Source: Pithys albifrons albifrons
Lineage: Eukaryota; Chordata; Aves; Passeriformes; Thamnophilidae
Length of the DNA stretch: 64,000 nt
Direction: 5' to 3'
Assembly (NCBI RefSeq): GCF_047495875.1
Contig: NC_092497.1
Location: 33,983,375-34,047,374, forward strand
Positions 43,211 through 57,860 of the stretch are shown here, piece after piece. Position numbers and translations under genes: made by a program. Every line of letters starts with the position of its first letter. Position 1 is the stretch's first letter. The notes under the pieces are model-generated. The model saw only the letters and a list, made by a program, of their open reading frames with translations, made no database searches and was not told the DNA's origin.

Positions 43211-46200
43211 TAACCCTTAACAAGGCAATTCTACCAACAAGTAATTTATCTTTTGAACACCTGGGCATCAAAAGCATCGATAGCCAGTGGGGACTTCAAG
43301 CAGGTCCTGACGAAAACCTGTGTTAGTATGGGAAAGAGCTTTGAGGTATATTATCTGCTGCATAAGGGAGGAAGGATATCTCCATTTGTGAGAATGTTCC
43401 TCCTAGGAATCCCAGCATTTTCACTCCCTGCTTCTCTCCCTTTTTTACCTAACTTTCCTCTATTAATAACTTTGACTATTAGAGTCATTCAATGTGACCA
43501 GCTAGAGACCCTGTCAACATGTCTTTGTGCATGGAAATCTGTGTGAAGGCATTCTGTATGGCAGCTTTCTCCCACTACTGTGAATTCTTGTGAAGAGTGT
43601 ATTTGTGAGGTTTTATTCAAACTTTGTAAGAATTTATAAACCTGCTGTATTTACATGCTTAGCAGTCCTGAGCCTAGAAAAGAAATACAGATTTTTGAAG
43701 CAAAATAAGTTGCATCCATTGGAAATGTGCCACGTTCAAACTTGTTATCTAATTAAATTATATACTGGGCTGCTGCCACCAATACCTAGATTTAGTAGGT
43801 TAGTTTTGTAACAGTGGTTTTTGCTATTTGTTGTATGAGGTGAAACTATCTTGTCTACTATTCTGTGTTCCTCTCTATCTATTAGAATTATTCAATGATA
43901 AAGGATAGTGCTTTTATTTGCACTAGGGAAACCTTTTGTTATTCAATAATAAAAAAGAGTAATTCTTAAATCTGGTAGATTAATCTTAATTTTTCTTTGT
44001 TGGAGTGTAGAAATCTGTTTTTATAAAAATGAAATGGTACACACAGAAACAAACATATATGTCTGACTGTTCAGTGTTTTTTCCTCAAGTGCAAACATAT
44101 GTCTTAAAAATTTTTTAATACAGCTATGGAAACCCTTGGAAAACTTGGCACCTTGTGCAAAAATTATTGAACTATCATTCTAGGTAATCTAAATATGTTT
44201 ATTTTGCACAATGATTAGATTATACAGCACATCACAGTCTTCTGGTTCAGTTTGATACCTGTTTTAGAAGATAATAATATAATTTGAGACCTTATTGGTT
44301 GATTATTGGTTGAAAACAGAAGTGTAGCATACATGTGAAAGTCTCCCTTTGGCCTAATCTGGAACTAGACTTAAAACTTTACCTCAGGAAGCACAGCAGT
44401 AACATGTAGTCAAAGATGTAAGTATAAATCAAAATTTTGTAAATTTTTTTCATGGTTTTTAATTAGCAACAATTACCAACTTGCACATGACTATTAGAAC
44501 ATTTCACTGAATTAAACTCATAAGGTTTGTGGATATCATTAACTCTTATCTGGATGCAAACCTTGAGTATGTGGTATAAAGTTCAAATCCATAAAGGTTT
44601 CATGCATAAGCATGAAATCAGAATTACATGAGCAGGCCAGTTTCTCCATACATAAGCTTCCTTTGGTTTGGCTTATTTTTCTCTCTCTTTGAAGGTAATT
44701 TAACAACATCTGGAAATCTGCGTATGCCATTTCATCAGTATCCACTATCTTGTTCTAATTTTATTATAATATAATCAGAGCTACATTTTATACACAAAGA
44801 AAGTTTTGGTTTCATCAAGATAACCAATAGAAAGAAAACAACAGAAATTATGCAGCCATGATAGTATAGGTGTGGGAATGAGGCACAGTTTGTTGAAGTG
44901 GTGAATAGTCTTGGAGGAGGGAGAATGTAAACTATCAGCTACATTGGAAGTTAAGGTGAGAACAAAAAGGTGTTTACTATTTTTCAGAAAAGCTTTGGTT
45001 ACCTGAAGGGGGAAATTTTTCTTCCTCCAGATGTACTCTTTGAATTTTAAAAGCATGTGCTGCCTGTCTCCTTGGAAGGGGATGAGAGGCCCTGTAGCAC
45101 AGTCCACATGTCTTTACAATACACCACTTCCCTCCTGTCACTTTGCTCACACTCTCTAATGTTGATTTGTTTTCTTCACAGCTCCAGAGGTTTGATCTGA
45201 CTTCCTAGTCTGGCCTTTCCACCTGGCATGCTTAAATAGTTTTCTTATTTCAATTTTTTAGCTCTGTTTGAGTGTTACATTAGCCATCTTAAGTCATTTT
45301 ATGGATGGCAGGAGAGAGGATATAAAGTTGTCAGGGGGAAAAAAAGTGGCTGTTTGAAAATAAATTAAGACTAAAGTAGAAACATCCAAAGATAAATGTC
45401 CGATGTATTTCTTAATGCATTAAAACCTTTCCAGACTGATAGCATTTTTACACAGAAGATTTTTTAGGGGGTCCTTATTGCAGATCCAACTGTTTGTCCT
45501 CTTCTGTAAGCTGACTTTTGATGCAAAACACCTGTATTTGCAACAGCATGATCTGATTTTCTCTTTTGGTGTTTCATTCTACATTATCTACAGTGCCAGA
45601 AGCACCCTCTACCCTGTGACTAGCTGCTGGAGAAGGTTGAACCATTTCCAATCTCTATTTAAACCTTATTCCTCTTTGATATTTCAATTGAACAAATATA
45701 AAACAAATATAAAATAAATTATGGAAATATTTGTATGCAGATCATGGTCATGACACAATTGATCTCTCATCATGCTAGTGAAGTACAAGTAGAGGATACA
45801 AAAATGAGAGTGATAATAGCATGGAACTCACAGAAGCCAGACATTCTGACATGGTGTTAAAAAAATGATAGTGATCTTTTTACCCTTCATTTGCATATAT
45901 ACAGGATGTATTGAATATCTTCTGCTCGATCACAGTCTTTTCCAAGCCTTCCATAGCCATAAAGTATTTCTGCAGTGGGAGGGAAGGTTCTTAAGCATAT
46001 AAAAAATCGATTGACTCTGTACAGAAATAGGCAAACACCTGCAATTGCTGTACAGAATGATGTTTGAGATGTTATTAAATAGTTTTAAAGAAGTCATTCT
46101 CATCTTTTTAAATGCTTGCTTAGACAGACTGAGTACTAGCTTAGTTTTAATGAATGCATTATCAACTATGTTGTTCCATCAACCTCTAACTATTACATCG

Positions 46201-49200
46201 CAGCTTAAATTGAAAATTCTATTAATGTTTTGGCTGTAAGTGTCCTTTCACTTGTGACATTGACAAACACTGCTCTGAGAACAGAAGAACAATAAGGCAT
46301 CTATAATATGAGATTTCTTGAGGTATGCACCACCAATAATACCAGCCCCTCCTGAGGATTTCACCATCCTGCATGATGGTCGTGGGTTAGGACAGCTGCT
46401 ATGCTTATGTCAGCCATGGACAATATTCTCCTTTGGCCACTGAACAGCAAACTACAGTTTGAAAGTGCTGTGATGTGTTTCTGCAGATCTGGATGTAGGA
46501 GCCTGTACATAAGTGCCATTAAAAAACAACATGTCATCTAGCTAGCTCCTTAAATCTTGGTCCAGATTCACCTCTGCCTGAAGGATAAATTCTTTATGTT
46601 AAAACTAGATGAGATGAGCTTTGCAAATCAATTTCTGATTTTAAAAGAATGGAAAAAAGTGAAATCATGAGTGATTCATGTTGCCTATCCGAGGGACTGT
46701 GTTTCCTACTAGTTATGTCATTGAAAAAATGAAATATTTGAGCAATATAAACATATGACTCTGTTTAGAAATGATAACAGAATTTAACTTTCTAGGGTCA
46801 AAGGAGAGCACATCCCAGATAGGCTTTTTTGGCCAACACTGGTTGTTTTGTTTTTGTGGTCTTAATATACTCATTTTATTTGAAGTATTTAAAATTACTT
46901 AATAAAGTGCACTACTCCCATGCTAGTGCTGGGGAAAATCAGTCCCGCAGTCACACAATACAGCAAAAATAGAGTCCATAGTGTAGTTAGTACTTGTGCA
47001 TCTCTTTCCCAATTGAAAGAACTGAGAGTTTACAGAAGTCCTGTCACTAGGAAAAGTATTAGCATAAGTGAAATTCAAAACTGCCTCAAGCAATTTCAAT
47101 TTTTTAATTGTTGACAAAACATTGCTATTCCCTTTATACAAGATGAAATTCCCAGTACAAGGTGAAGCACCTGTTTTTTTCTCACTATTCAAACAACTTA
47201 AGACACTAAACATCTTCAATCTCATTTTGAAGATATTTATGTTTTGTGCCATTCAGAAGATTATTATATATATCTTTTTCTTAACTAATTTATTACTTTG
47301 ATTATTTTGTTTGCTTACTCTGATCATATCAAAATCAACTACTCTCCAGAGAACCCTTGATGACAGGAAAGGAGAGTTCTTATATGACATTGGGATACAG
47401 AGTACAAAGGATGGCTATTCATGTTGTATAAATGATTGGTTCAGATGTCTTGGTTTTATGGGGAACAGGCTGCGCAATAATGTTTCAGCTTCCAAAATGC
47501 GCTTGAAGTATACTGTATGGTTTAGTTTCTTTAGTATATACACTCTCTTCTGCATGTTTACAAATAGGTTAAACATAACAATCTTTAGAACATAGAAATT
47601 ACATATCTGATATACAATTCTGCATCCAAATAACTAATTCTTAATCTGCCATTTGTAAATTTATAATTATTTCCCCTGACTTTATTGATGGAGAACTGCA
47701 AATAGAGAAGTGTGTAATGATTTTCTCCATAAAACACAAGCTTATGTTGGTGTCAGACTGAAGATTGGACTTTACAAATCTCAAACCTCAAATCTCTTCA
47801 GCAGCGCATACTGTCTCTGGGCAAGTTATTCTGCAACAAGAGAGACTCATAGACTAGAACAATGTTCTGAGTAGAGGACAAGCAGTTTCTGAAATGTCAC
47901 CATAGCCTCCATGGGTCACACAACATGCATAGATGTTATTCCATTTCCATATGGCAGTACAACTGGATCATTGAAGAAATGGTTCAGCTGTGATGAGCTA
48001 AGGAAGAAGCCAAGCAGTCTGGCTGCAGAGGGTGGCTGGTGCCTTGCAGCAGTGAACTCCAGCTCTTCTCTGATCTTTCACACTCACCCGTGGCTCTGAG
48101 CACAACCAGCCTTGGGCAAGACTCCTAGGAAAACACAGGGAACGCCTATCGACTGGTCTACACACAGATTTGGGGATATGTTTATGTTGATTTTAGAAAG
48201 GATTGTAGCACTTTGGTTTGCATCAGTGAATTTATATTATCATCATGTGGCTTTCTAACGCAATGGGTGATTGTTAAGATTCACTGTTGGAAAATAAAAT
48301 AAAGAACATTGGCTAGATCAAGAATTCCTCCTGCCTGCTGTTCTTCTGTTTGCCTAAGATTGCTGCTTTTTTTTTTTTTTTTTTTTTGAGAAAGGACACA
48401 CCTTTAAAGTAAATCCCAATTGGAATATTTTCACTAACCTTAGAGAAAGGAAGGGATGGGGTGGCAACCTGGAATTTTCACTGAAACTAATAGAAGAGAA
48501 AGCACACATGGAAGGAAAGGCAGTTTAAAGCCATGTGAGAAAGAAGCACTCTGCGTTTAATCCATCTATCAGATTTTCTCATGAAGGTCAGAAAAAAACT
48601 CAAAAATGCATTTCTTTTTGCCATAGTTCTGTATTTTGAATAAGAACTGTCAGGCTAGAGCGAATGCCAAGGTTTTGTTGTTTAGAAACCTAAGAAAATT
48701 GGTGTGTCTTAAAGATGATCCAAAAAGCATTCACCAGATCTCAGCCAACAGGACAGGGAAAACAACCGAACACCAAAAATGCAATGCTCGTTTTTAAAAC
48801 CGTAATAAAGCCCTAATATTTCAGTATATCTTTTATGCAGTTTCTTCATATTATCTGAAAGCATTCAGAGTAAGTTAGAGGGCTCATTCTCTCCAGGTGA
48901 AAAGTGAATACTAGGCAGAGATTGTCCAATGGCATGATGAAGTGGTTTGCAAGGCTCAAGCCAAAGGTAAAGGGATGGGGAAAGGCATATCCATATTGAT
49001 AAGATTTTCTTTGAACTTGAGAAACCAATCTGTCAAGCTGGGACAATCTAAGTGTAAGAAACCTTCAAAAATCCTTCTCATTTTTCTGTCAACTACATTA
49101 TCAACACCTTTGCAATCCCCAGGAAGACTGGCGAGCTTTTATAAAATTGTGTTACTGTAAGCAACAACAACAACAAAACCTCCCCAAAACTGGGTTATGT

Positions 49201-51983
49201 GGTTTTGTTTTGTTTTGCTCTTTTTTTCTTTTTTTTTTTTTTTGTATTCATTCAAAGTATTTCCTCTTTAATTTTGAACCTCTTCTAACTTAGCTGCAAT
49301 TTTAGGTCTTGGCTCTCTGCTGAACGTCTAAGACTGCTTAGATATCACTTTATATTTTGTTTTAAATAGAGATGATTCAATTTTTGTCTCATCTTTGGTG
49401 TGGAACTACAGTATCTCATTCAATCATTCAGCCATGGTTTTTTTTCTGCAGAGTTACATTGAGTAGGCACCTGGAAATAATGTAATATGTTTAACTTTGG
49501 AAATAATTTTTTTCAGCCTAATTATTTAATATTCATTTTTCTTGCCAAGTTTTAAATGTCAATAGATAAAATCTTTTGGTTCTGAGCCTGGCATGGCCTT
49601 GTCTTCAAGGCTTACCTGCTCTTAGAACAGAAAAGATAAAAGAAAAGAGCGAATATTCATCACATCTAAACTAATTTCTACTTCACTGGTGTGTAATTTA
49701 AATGTGCTTTCCCTTTGCAGCTGTTTTGCCCTCGTTAGTCATTCTTGATATGAGCCATATGCCAGTTGCAGAGTATGTCTGTTGGAAACAGAGATTTGAA
49801 ATAAAAATAGATGTTTCTGGACAGAAACTATTGTTTCAGCTTTCTGGCTCCATAGAAAAACTTACATCACATCTTAAAACTGTCTTAAGTGAAAGGTATT
49901 TATTCTGCCCAATCTATAACATTAAAACTTTTATTACTTTTACTAGTAGTTGATATTGCCAACTATCCCTGTAGCATTTAACTCATAAAAACATCTTTCT
50001 ATGTGCATTCAGACTTTTATGCAGCCTTAAAGAACTTTTAACATTAGGTTAATTTTACTTTATTTGTGTAGGTTTTAACATTTATGAGTGCTCCTAGAGC
50101 AGTACCTGTCATGTGAAAAGTTCTGTTGAGTTTTAGGTTTGACAAACAAAATTGTTTCGACCTAATTTATTCTTAGCAGGGCGGCAGTATATGATATTTT
50201 ATTACATGCTACATCTGACATGTTTCACTACCTGGCTGTATGGTGGAGAAAGTAAAATGTATGTATTGAAACTTCCCCAAAGCAGCAGGAAATGCCAAAA
50301 GTCCTTGTCTTTTGTATCTCTTGAGGCCTGAAGGAAAACTGGTTTTCAGAATCATCAACACAGGTCACCACATGGGCAGAACACAGAATATGAATAAACA
50401 GGATACAACAGCTTTCATTTGCTTCTCATTATCCATGATGTATCTTCCAGCAAGCACAGAGGTCCTGCAGAAATTCTCCTTGTGATATATGTTTGTGTGC
50501 CCAGCTCCTGTTCTGCTACAGTCCAATAGCTTGCAAACACTCCAATGTCTATAGAAACTTTGCTCTTTTCATGTAGGAGCCATTTTTTACATCCTCATCT
50601 ATTTTTCTTAGCTGGAAAAGATCCTGACGTTAGTGTTTTTTTCTGTTTTATTTTTTTGTTTTTATTTTGAAATATGTTGATAGTTGACTAGATTGGTAAT
50701 AAGTTACTCAGAGCTGCAAATCACACAACTTGGTGCACAGAATTTGGATTTTGATGTCTGTCTCAGTGGAAGCAGTCACAAGAGATCCCAAAGTCCAAGC
50801 CATTTACTGAAGCATGTTAAATATTAAACAATGATGTTAGGCATAAATTAGATATTCAAATGGGAGCTACTGACAAGTATAGCCAAACTGCAGACAAGAT
50901 ACAGTGCTACAGCAGAACCAAATCTGAGGGAACAGGTGGGTTTATGATAATCTCAGAGCTCTGGCTCTGCAGCACTGCAGCAGGACTGTCTGGTAACTAC
51001 TGCCAGAAATGTGATACCAGTGAATACTGTAATCCCAAACAGGCTCATTGTGTCGGTGTTGTAAAGTGCAGTAAAGTATTGCTGGCTCCCCTCCCAAGCT
51101 TGCTATGATATGCTGTGTTTCATCTTTTGGGCAGAGAAGACAGCTACAAACCCCATCTTTTTGGAATCCAGCAGAGTAAAATCTTCAACGTCTATGCAGG
51201 AAATCTTTTTACTCTCAAGATTCCTGCAGCAAATGAATATACATAGAGACGAGAACAAAACAAGACAAAACAAACAAACAAAAAAAAAAAGAAAGAAAAA
51301 AGGTAGGCTTGACAAATGTTGTATTTGCAATAAATAAGAAAGTCTCTAAAATTTTGGTTTTGTGTCAGGATAAGCAGAATAAAGGGTCCGGTTCGAGATA
51401 AGAAGAAAAGGCTCAAAAAGGATTGAGGTTGCTTATTTCAGAGAACAGTTAAAGCTAAATGGGTTTACACTGGTACCTACACATTCTGCTCAGAGTCAGT
51501 TAAAATACTAAATACCCTTTTCAATTTACAAATTGATTTTTAAAAAAATACATTCTGACTTTCTTTTACCTTGTTTCTAACAAAAGCTGTCTCTAATGCC
51601 CCTTTGATGCATCTCTCTAAGTTTTCGTTAGACTTTGAGGGAACAAGTGTAACTTTCAGATAAAAATGGCTTTCTGATTTTTCTACCATGTTTGCATCCC
51701 CAAGGTAACAAACTTACCTTCTGGGGAGGAAAAAATATGCCAAGAAATATGAAGACTGCTACTAATTTTAGATTAGATCAGACTAAACCTGACAGTACAA
51801 ACACTTTACGAGGCTGTTTTGTATCCAGTGCGTCCTTCTCTTTGAAAAGTCTGACTGTGAGCTCCGGGTTTTGTAGAACTTAATCTGGAAGGCATATTTA
51901 TGCCCTCTCGGAATGCCCCTCTCTCATGACAGTATGCAATTTCAACAGTTTAGACACCCCCAGTTGTGAAACTGTTTATTACA
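43211..51983. other. Intergenic desert
   Basis: About 8.8 kb of AT-rich DNA without gene, LTR or CR1 that I can identify. Poly-T runs lie at 48367-48388 and near 49221-49244. Confidence 0.5.
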
Positions 51984-52085
51984 TAGAATCATAGAATCAT
52001 AGAATTATTACACAGAATCATAGAATCCAGCCTGGGCTGGAAAGGACCTTAAAAAGCAACCAGTTTCAAAACCTTCCTTGGCAGC
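51984..52085 (-). repeat. CR1 LINE 3' end
   Basis: Repeated 'tagaatcatagaatcatagaat' followed by 'cctgggctggaaaggacctt' is the reverse complement of a CR1 tail plus its last coding-side block. Confidence 0.9.
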
Positions 52086-53984
52086 TTCAGGTAGCAACAT
52101 CTTTTCAAGTATGTTTTCTGACCCTTTTGGTGATCTCTGTTCACACCTTGTTCCTTGTCCTTGTTCCTCTCTGTGGATGACATTTATATCCTGAAACCTT
52201 ATTTTCTATCCTCTCCTCTTGTGACTCTCATAAGTCTGCACTGACATAGGCCTTCTCTCACCTTTGTATATCACCTGTCTCTGTCAGGTTATGGTAACAA
52301 GTGTCCCTGTAATTGGTCAGTCTGCACAGTCCTCCCAGTTCTGAGGTAGAAACAAGGTGGTTAGTTTATCCTGAAGCAATAAATTCATTGAGCTATTTCC
52401 TTGGAAGCTAGGGGACAGGAAGCAAGGAAGGCAGTGAGCTAGTGGTGGCAGGTTAAGCTCGAGGGGGGCAATTCAGAGATTTGCATTTTATCTCTGAGGT
52501 TTCAGTGATTCCTTCTTCATATGAACTATCAGGATTAAAAAGAGATAGGATAAATAATGCATGTTGTTATTCGCTGAAAAAATATTGCTAGAATTCACTT
52601 CAAACAGCATACTCTATTACATAGAATTTTCAGACCTCTTCCATTAGTACCCATTTAAACACGTAATATTTTCCAATTAAATGTGTTGGTAGGACTTATT
52701 CATTTTAATAATTAAAGCATTTCCAGAGCTCCCTGAAGAGCGTTACCATGGAGGATTGGACCCTCCGCTGGGAACACTCACAGCATGCCAGTGTACACTG
52801 TAGGCCAGATGCTTAGTGTCAGCTGTGCAGAAGCACAAAATCCAATCCTGAGACACATTAGAATTGGTTGCATATATCTGTTCTTTCTGTGCCTGTGTCA
52901 AAGTAAGATATTTGAGGCAGCTTTTGAATTCCTGCTTGAGCATCCTGCGATGGGCTGTAAACCCATGTGTCTCCACTGCATGTCATAGTGGTGGCTTCCT
53001 CTTAGATTTGGTCCTCTTAGCTTGTTCATCAAGACCAAAAGTGAAGGCTTTTGTGTTTCAATTATTTGCCTTGTCTCACTTTTGGAAGACTGCTAGTTCT
53101 GACTTATTGACAAGTTGGTATTGCCCCTTCTTCCACTAAGTCATGTTGTTGGCATGCTCCTCTTCTTTAGTGATCAAACATCTGCTCCTTCTGCTCCTTG
53201 TGGGTATTGAAAATCCCATGGCATACTCCAGAGAGGAGGGTTTGATGTGGCATCCTTGGCCAATATTCCTATTTGCCACTGCCTTGCACTGGCTGGTTAC
53301 CAGTTGGTTTATGTGACTGTCACCCTCCTACTAGAGATGGCTGATGCTCTATGTTTGTGTGTGGGCAAATGAAATGAGACAGACAGACTGCAAAGTGCTT
53401 AAAAACAAGCAATAAGATACAAAATTAAGTTTTGCTGCTATAATAAATCTCCAGTCCACATTCAAAGGCTAAATTGAAACAAAGGAAACTTGACATGCAG
53501 CAAATGAATATGGGAGTCAAAGTTCATTTATCCTTCCAGCTTTGTAAAACTGCTTCTGTTTTGGTTTTGTATAAGGAAGAAGAAGGAGCAAAGAACTGGT
53601 TAAGATTCTGTTATTGTTTCAAAATCTTTCATGGATTTTTTTTCTGTCCCTTACCAACACCAGGAGGCCAGGATAGAGGGTTTGTGGAAGCCCATCCTAC
53701 TACCTGCTTCCAGAGCCAATTAACTGCCTAAAGGCTAAACAAAGGGATGGCTGATAGCTTTGCATTCAAACATGATGGCTGGGGAGACAACTGGGGGGAT
53801 GTGGAGGGGGAGAAAGGTTTTCAGGTTTTTGCTACAATTCTCTCCTCCGGCTGCTTGGTGTGCCAGCCTCGGTTTGCTGGGCTGGTGGAAGCAGCCGGAG
53901 GGGGTTCCCTGGCTCAGCCCCCAACTCCATGTGCCCTGTGCTGTTCTTCTGAGAGAACAGTTGTTACTGCCTGGATTCACTACA
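52086..53984. other. Intergenic sequence, nothing recognised
   Basis: No exon-like signal. A more GC-rich patch at 53750-53960 runs into the CR1 fragment that follows. Confidence 0.45.
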
Positions 53985-54370
53985 GACTCCTTGAAAGACA
54001 GAAGGAGTTAGTCTCTTCTTTCTGGACAAGAGAAGGCTCAGGGAGACAACATCAATACTTAAGGGGTCCATACAATACTCTCAGGGAGACCATTTCAATA
54101 CTTAAAGGGTCCATACAAAGAGAACGGAAGATTTCTTCACAAGTAGCCCCATAGAGAAGGCATGTGGCAATGGGCAATGTGGCAATGGGATTTTCACTTG
54201 GAGAGATTTCACATCAACATAAAGAAGAAATCGTTCCCAGTGAAAACAATCAATCACTGGAACAACCTCCCCCTGGGTGTGGTGGAGTTCTCATTTCTGG
54301 AGGCTTTCAAGATGCAGCTGGAAGTGGTGGCACTTAATTCTTCAGGTTCTTTGTGTTCCATAACTTATCA
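53985..54370 (+). repeat. CR1 LINE fragment with internal duplication
   Basis: The blocks 'gaaggctcagggagac', 'aagaagaaatcgttccc', 'caatcactggaacaacctcccc' and 'ggaggctttcaagatgcagctgg' follow the CR1 order. Within it a segment of about 45 bp (cagggaga..., ...aatactta-aggggtccatacaa) occurs twice in tandem near 54037-54118. Confidence 0.75.
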
Positions 54371-57300
54371 TTGACATTATCTAGTGAAAAACAGATTGGC
54401 ATAGTCATATTAAACTAAGTAACAGACAGTAAAACTGGCTCAAAATGGTTCTCATTTAGAATCATCTGCTAAAATGACGTTTGTTGCACTCAGTGATGGA
54501 GTAGTGTAAGCAGATAATGTCACTTATTGTGGTAGATTTTGCCTTAGTTTTACCTAGGCCTAGATTAGGCTTTAATTTTAATAGGCCTCAGTTTAATAGG
54601 CCCAGATTGTGCTACATAGGTTAGAAGGGACAAGTATCACCTGATGTAAGCAGCCAAAGAGATATTTCATTTCATTTGACATCAAATCAAATGTAAAAGC
54701 AGGTGTAGAAAATGTCTAGTCCAGTTTTCCTTCATGACCGGGTGCTGAGTGGACATGCTATCACTGTGCTGGGAGTGATAGGCCTTACCACTACTTGCAG
54801 CTGTTCTTGTGTGGGAAGTAAATATTTTTTTGTTGGTTTTTCTCCTCTCTTTCCAGGTGTCTCTTGTCAGGTACTGCATCCTCCCTCCATGCCCGTCATG
54901 CCCATGATTGACTTCCTCCAGTTCAACATGCGCTAGGCTGTCCCTGCAGCTGAGAGAAGATGGATTTCAGTGTCGCTTGGCTCAGACATGAGCAGAAAAG
55001 GCTTCCTGGAATGGCACACAAGGTTAGTAATCCTCCAACCTGTCCCTGGAAAGATCTATCTGCTTGAGAAACTGTTGTTGACAGCACAGTGTATAATGGC
55101 AGACTGGCACTCATTTCACTGCTCTGCCTTAATCCATCATAGCATCAACTACACCCAATGAGAAATGAATTCCCAAAAAGTGAAGTCCATAGTGCCAGTC
55201 CTAATTCCACAGAAACTCCCTGTATCTAGTTCTTCTTTTGTAAACCCAAAACTTGCAAAAGTAATTGGTTTATAATTAGTTCTTCAGACACAGGAAGACA
55301 CAGAAATTATCACTTGAGTGAAACATAGACAGTAAACATGCTTAGCAGCTGATAACAAATTCAAATATTTGACAAAACTATCTTTGTCCTTAAATATATT
55401 TTGCTTGTCTAAGTTTCTCCACAGCATTTGACCATAGGTCAGAGTTTCCTCTGGAGCCCAGGATCCCTAATTCTACAAGCTTCCTTGCCAACGTGCCGCC
55501 TCAGTATCTCTATATGGCCCCTCCCAGCCCCACCACTTTCCAATACTTTTCCTTCTACAGTCATTAAATAAGAGCTACGTACTAGGAAAGCATCTTTTTT
55601 TCCTGCTGCATTATCACTTCCTAACTTGTAAGACTGATACTCATATGTCAGGCTTTGCCTAACTTAAAAAACCCCCAAACATTATTTTGGGTACCATTTT
55701 TTTTCTTGAGAGTCCTCCTTTCCTGTTTGCCCAAGCCTCACCTCAGTGGGAGCTTTTCAAAAGATGGAGTCTGCACACACACAGTCACATGAATGCTGTC
55801 GTGTGGGAGAAGGTAAAGATGAAAAGTTGACATTCTGACAGAAACAAACTTAAGAACCTACAGCATCGAACGGTGTTTCATAGCAGTCAGTAAGATGCCC
55901 TTAATGCTACTGCACATTTTATTCTCTCTCTTTTACATCCCAGAAGACAACACTGGCACCACTTGTTGGTCAGTAAGGGCAACAAAGGAGGGAATTGTCT
56001 GTGGGAGGAAAAGGGGTGAAGGGAGACGATCAAGGAAACTTGTCCTCCTTGCCAGCTTCTAGTCTCAGGTAAAAGATCTCTGAAGTTAGTGAAATTTGAC
56101 TATGAAGGCTGTGAACCAGGTTGTCAGGTGGCTGCCAGGGCTGGTTTGAGGAGATGAGAGGTTCAAGCAAGAGGCAGTGGTCATGCAGGAGAGCTGAAAC
56201 ACATTTCTATAATGTCCTTCTTAGTATCTTTCCTAATTGCTAATGAGATAATTAAAATACATATATAGTCATTACTTACACCTCCCCCCAGTTTTGTGGT
56301 GCAGATCTGACCTGTTTCTTCTCCACTCATCTCCCACTCACTCCACCCACCTCCAGCTGGCTACCAATCTGTGACATTTTTTGCCCATTTTTTAACATTT
56401 GTGCAGTCTGGCTTTCCTGTGCAGGGAAAAAAAGGGGTTAATTTCCCCCCTGCATTTCTACGCCGTATACATAGCATCAACATGGAGCTCTTTTGAACTA
56501 TGGTGCTACAGCAAGGGTGTATCTCAGCAAAAGCATTCAGTACTATAGAAAAGGTATTCGGCTTGATATATTAATCCATTGCCAGTTTTGTTCCTGAAAA
56601 GAAAATTAGAGTTCAAAATTAGAGAATTAATGAATGCTGAGTATTTGGTAACAAAGAGCAAGATGAATACAAGAATAAACAATAAAAAGGAATTTGTGTC
56701 TTACTTTCAAACTCTTACTTCAAGTAAGATATCCCACTTCAACTTTCAGTGTTCAAAAATCAAACAAATTTGAGCAAACCTTTTCAAAGCTGCTTTTCAG
56801 TGGCAATATATGACAGGGAAGACTCAGCTTTATGAATTCTTGTGGAGATTTTTAATTCTAAATCTAGAACAGTCCAGCCTATCTCATGGATATTTAGTTA
56901 CATGACTGCAACAAATGTTTCTTTCAGCACACGAGGATTAAGAAAACAGATGGATTTTTAGATTCAAATCTAATACATAACTCGAGGAAAAAAGCTTTCT
57001 TAATGTCCTTATTGTAAATCAAATGTTTCTGACTGTAGTTGCGTACCCAGTAAGATTATTTCAAGGTTCTGTAGTAATTGCAGTGGTGGCTCCAGAGCTT
57101 TTTCAGCTGGTGAAGATACCTAAAAAAAAAAAAGGTAGCAGATTTAAATACATGTGTGTGCATTTACCCAAGCACAGTTTTGCTTGGGTAAATCTACAGC
57201 AATGTACAACACAAGAAAAGCATAGTGTAAAGAAGATTGCAACTTACTTCTCTATGCCCAAGCTGTCAGTGATGTTCTCAAGAAGCTTGAGAACACTAGC

Positions 57301-57706
57301 AAAGTCCAGAGATAAATGCAGTGCATGTCTGTATTTGAGTGAAAAGGGTAATTGATTTTTGTGTAAGTTAAAAATAGTAATGGAGTGAGTTTTGCTACAT
57401 CCCAAATCCTTGTCATATGTTACCTCTGTTGAGCTATGCTGCCACTGCATGTCACTCACAGCAGAAGTGAGATTTTAGCAAGGTTTGTGATGTTCTGGTG
57501 GGTTCACTCTGTAGCTTGCAAAGAAATAACAACCCTCATTAAAAGCAAAGTTGATTTTGACTTCCATACAAGAATAACTATACATTGCATTATGTTATTG
57601 TAGTTTAAATTCCAAGAACACCTTATGGAAGTCTGTCCTTTGTTTCTGGAGTTTACCATTTCATTTTCTTTCACATTAAAATTTCAGTGGGTGCATTACA
57701 GATAAG
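54371..57706. other. Intergenic sequence, nothing recognised
   Basis: AT-rich, with short scattered open frames only. Confidence 0.5.
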
Positions 57707-57860
57707 CCATTTTCATTAGCTCAGTTGGTTAACACTTGGTCGTAATAATGCCAAGGTCATGGGTTTAATCCCCTGTGTGGGCCATTGACTTAAGAGTTGG
57801 ACTCGATCCTTGAGGGTCCCTTCCAACTCAGAATAGCCTGTGATACTCTGTGATTATTAT
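57707..57860 (+). repeat. TguSINE1-type SINE (tRNA-Ile head, CR1 tail)
   Basis: The head contains box A 'tagctcagttgg' (57717-57728), an anticodon region 'taataatgccaagg' and a decayed box B 'gggtttaatcc' (57761-57771), matching tRNA-Ile(AAT). It is joined to a CR1 3' end ('agttggactcgatcc', 'gggtcccttccaactc', 'tgatactctgtgatt'). CR1 machinery mobilises such SINEs. The family is known from songbirds, which supports the organism call. Confidence 0.9.

Noticed and set aside
49702..49953. Possible exon (83-codon frame preceded by a T-rich run and 'tttgcag')
   Set aside because: No donor in a compatible phase was evident and the translation resembles no family I recognise.
53747..54154. 135-codon open frame
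   Set aside because: Its second half is CR1 sequence, and the first half has no recognisable domain.
57717..57784. Possible functional tRNA-Ile gene
   Set aside because: Box B is decayed and the sequence runs straight into a CR1-type 3' tail, so it is a SINE head.
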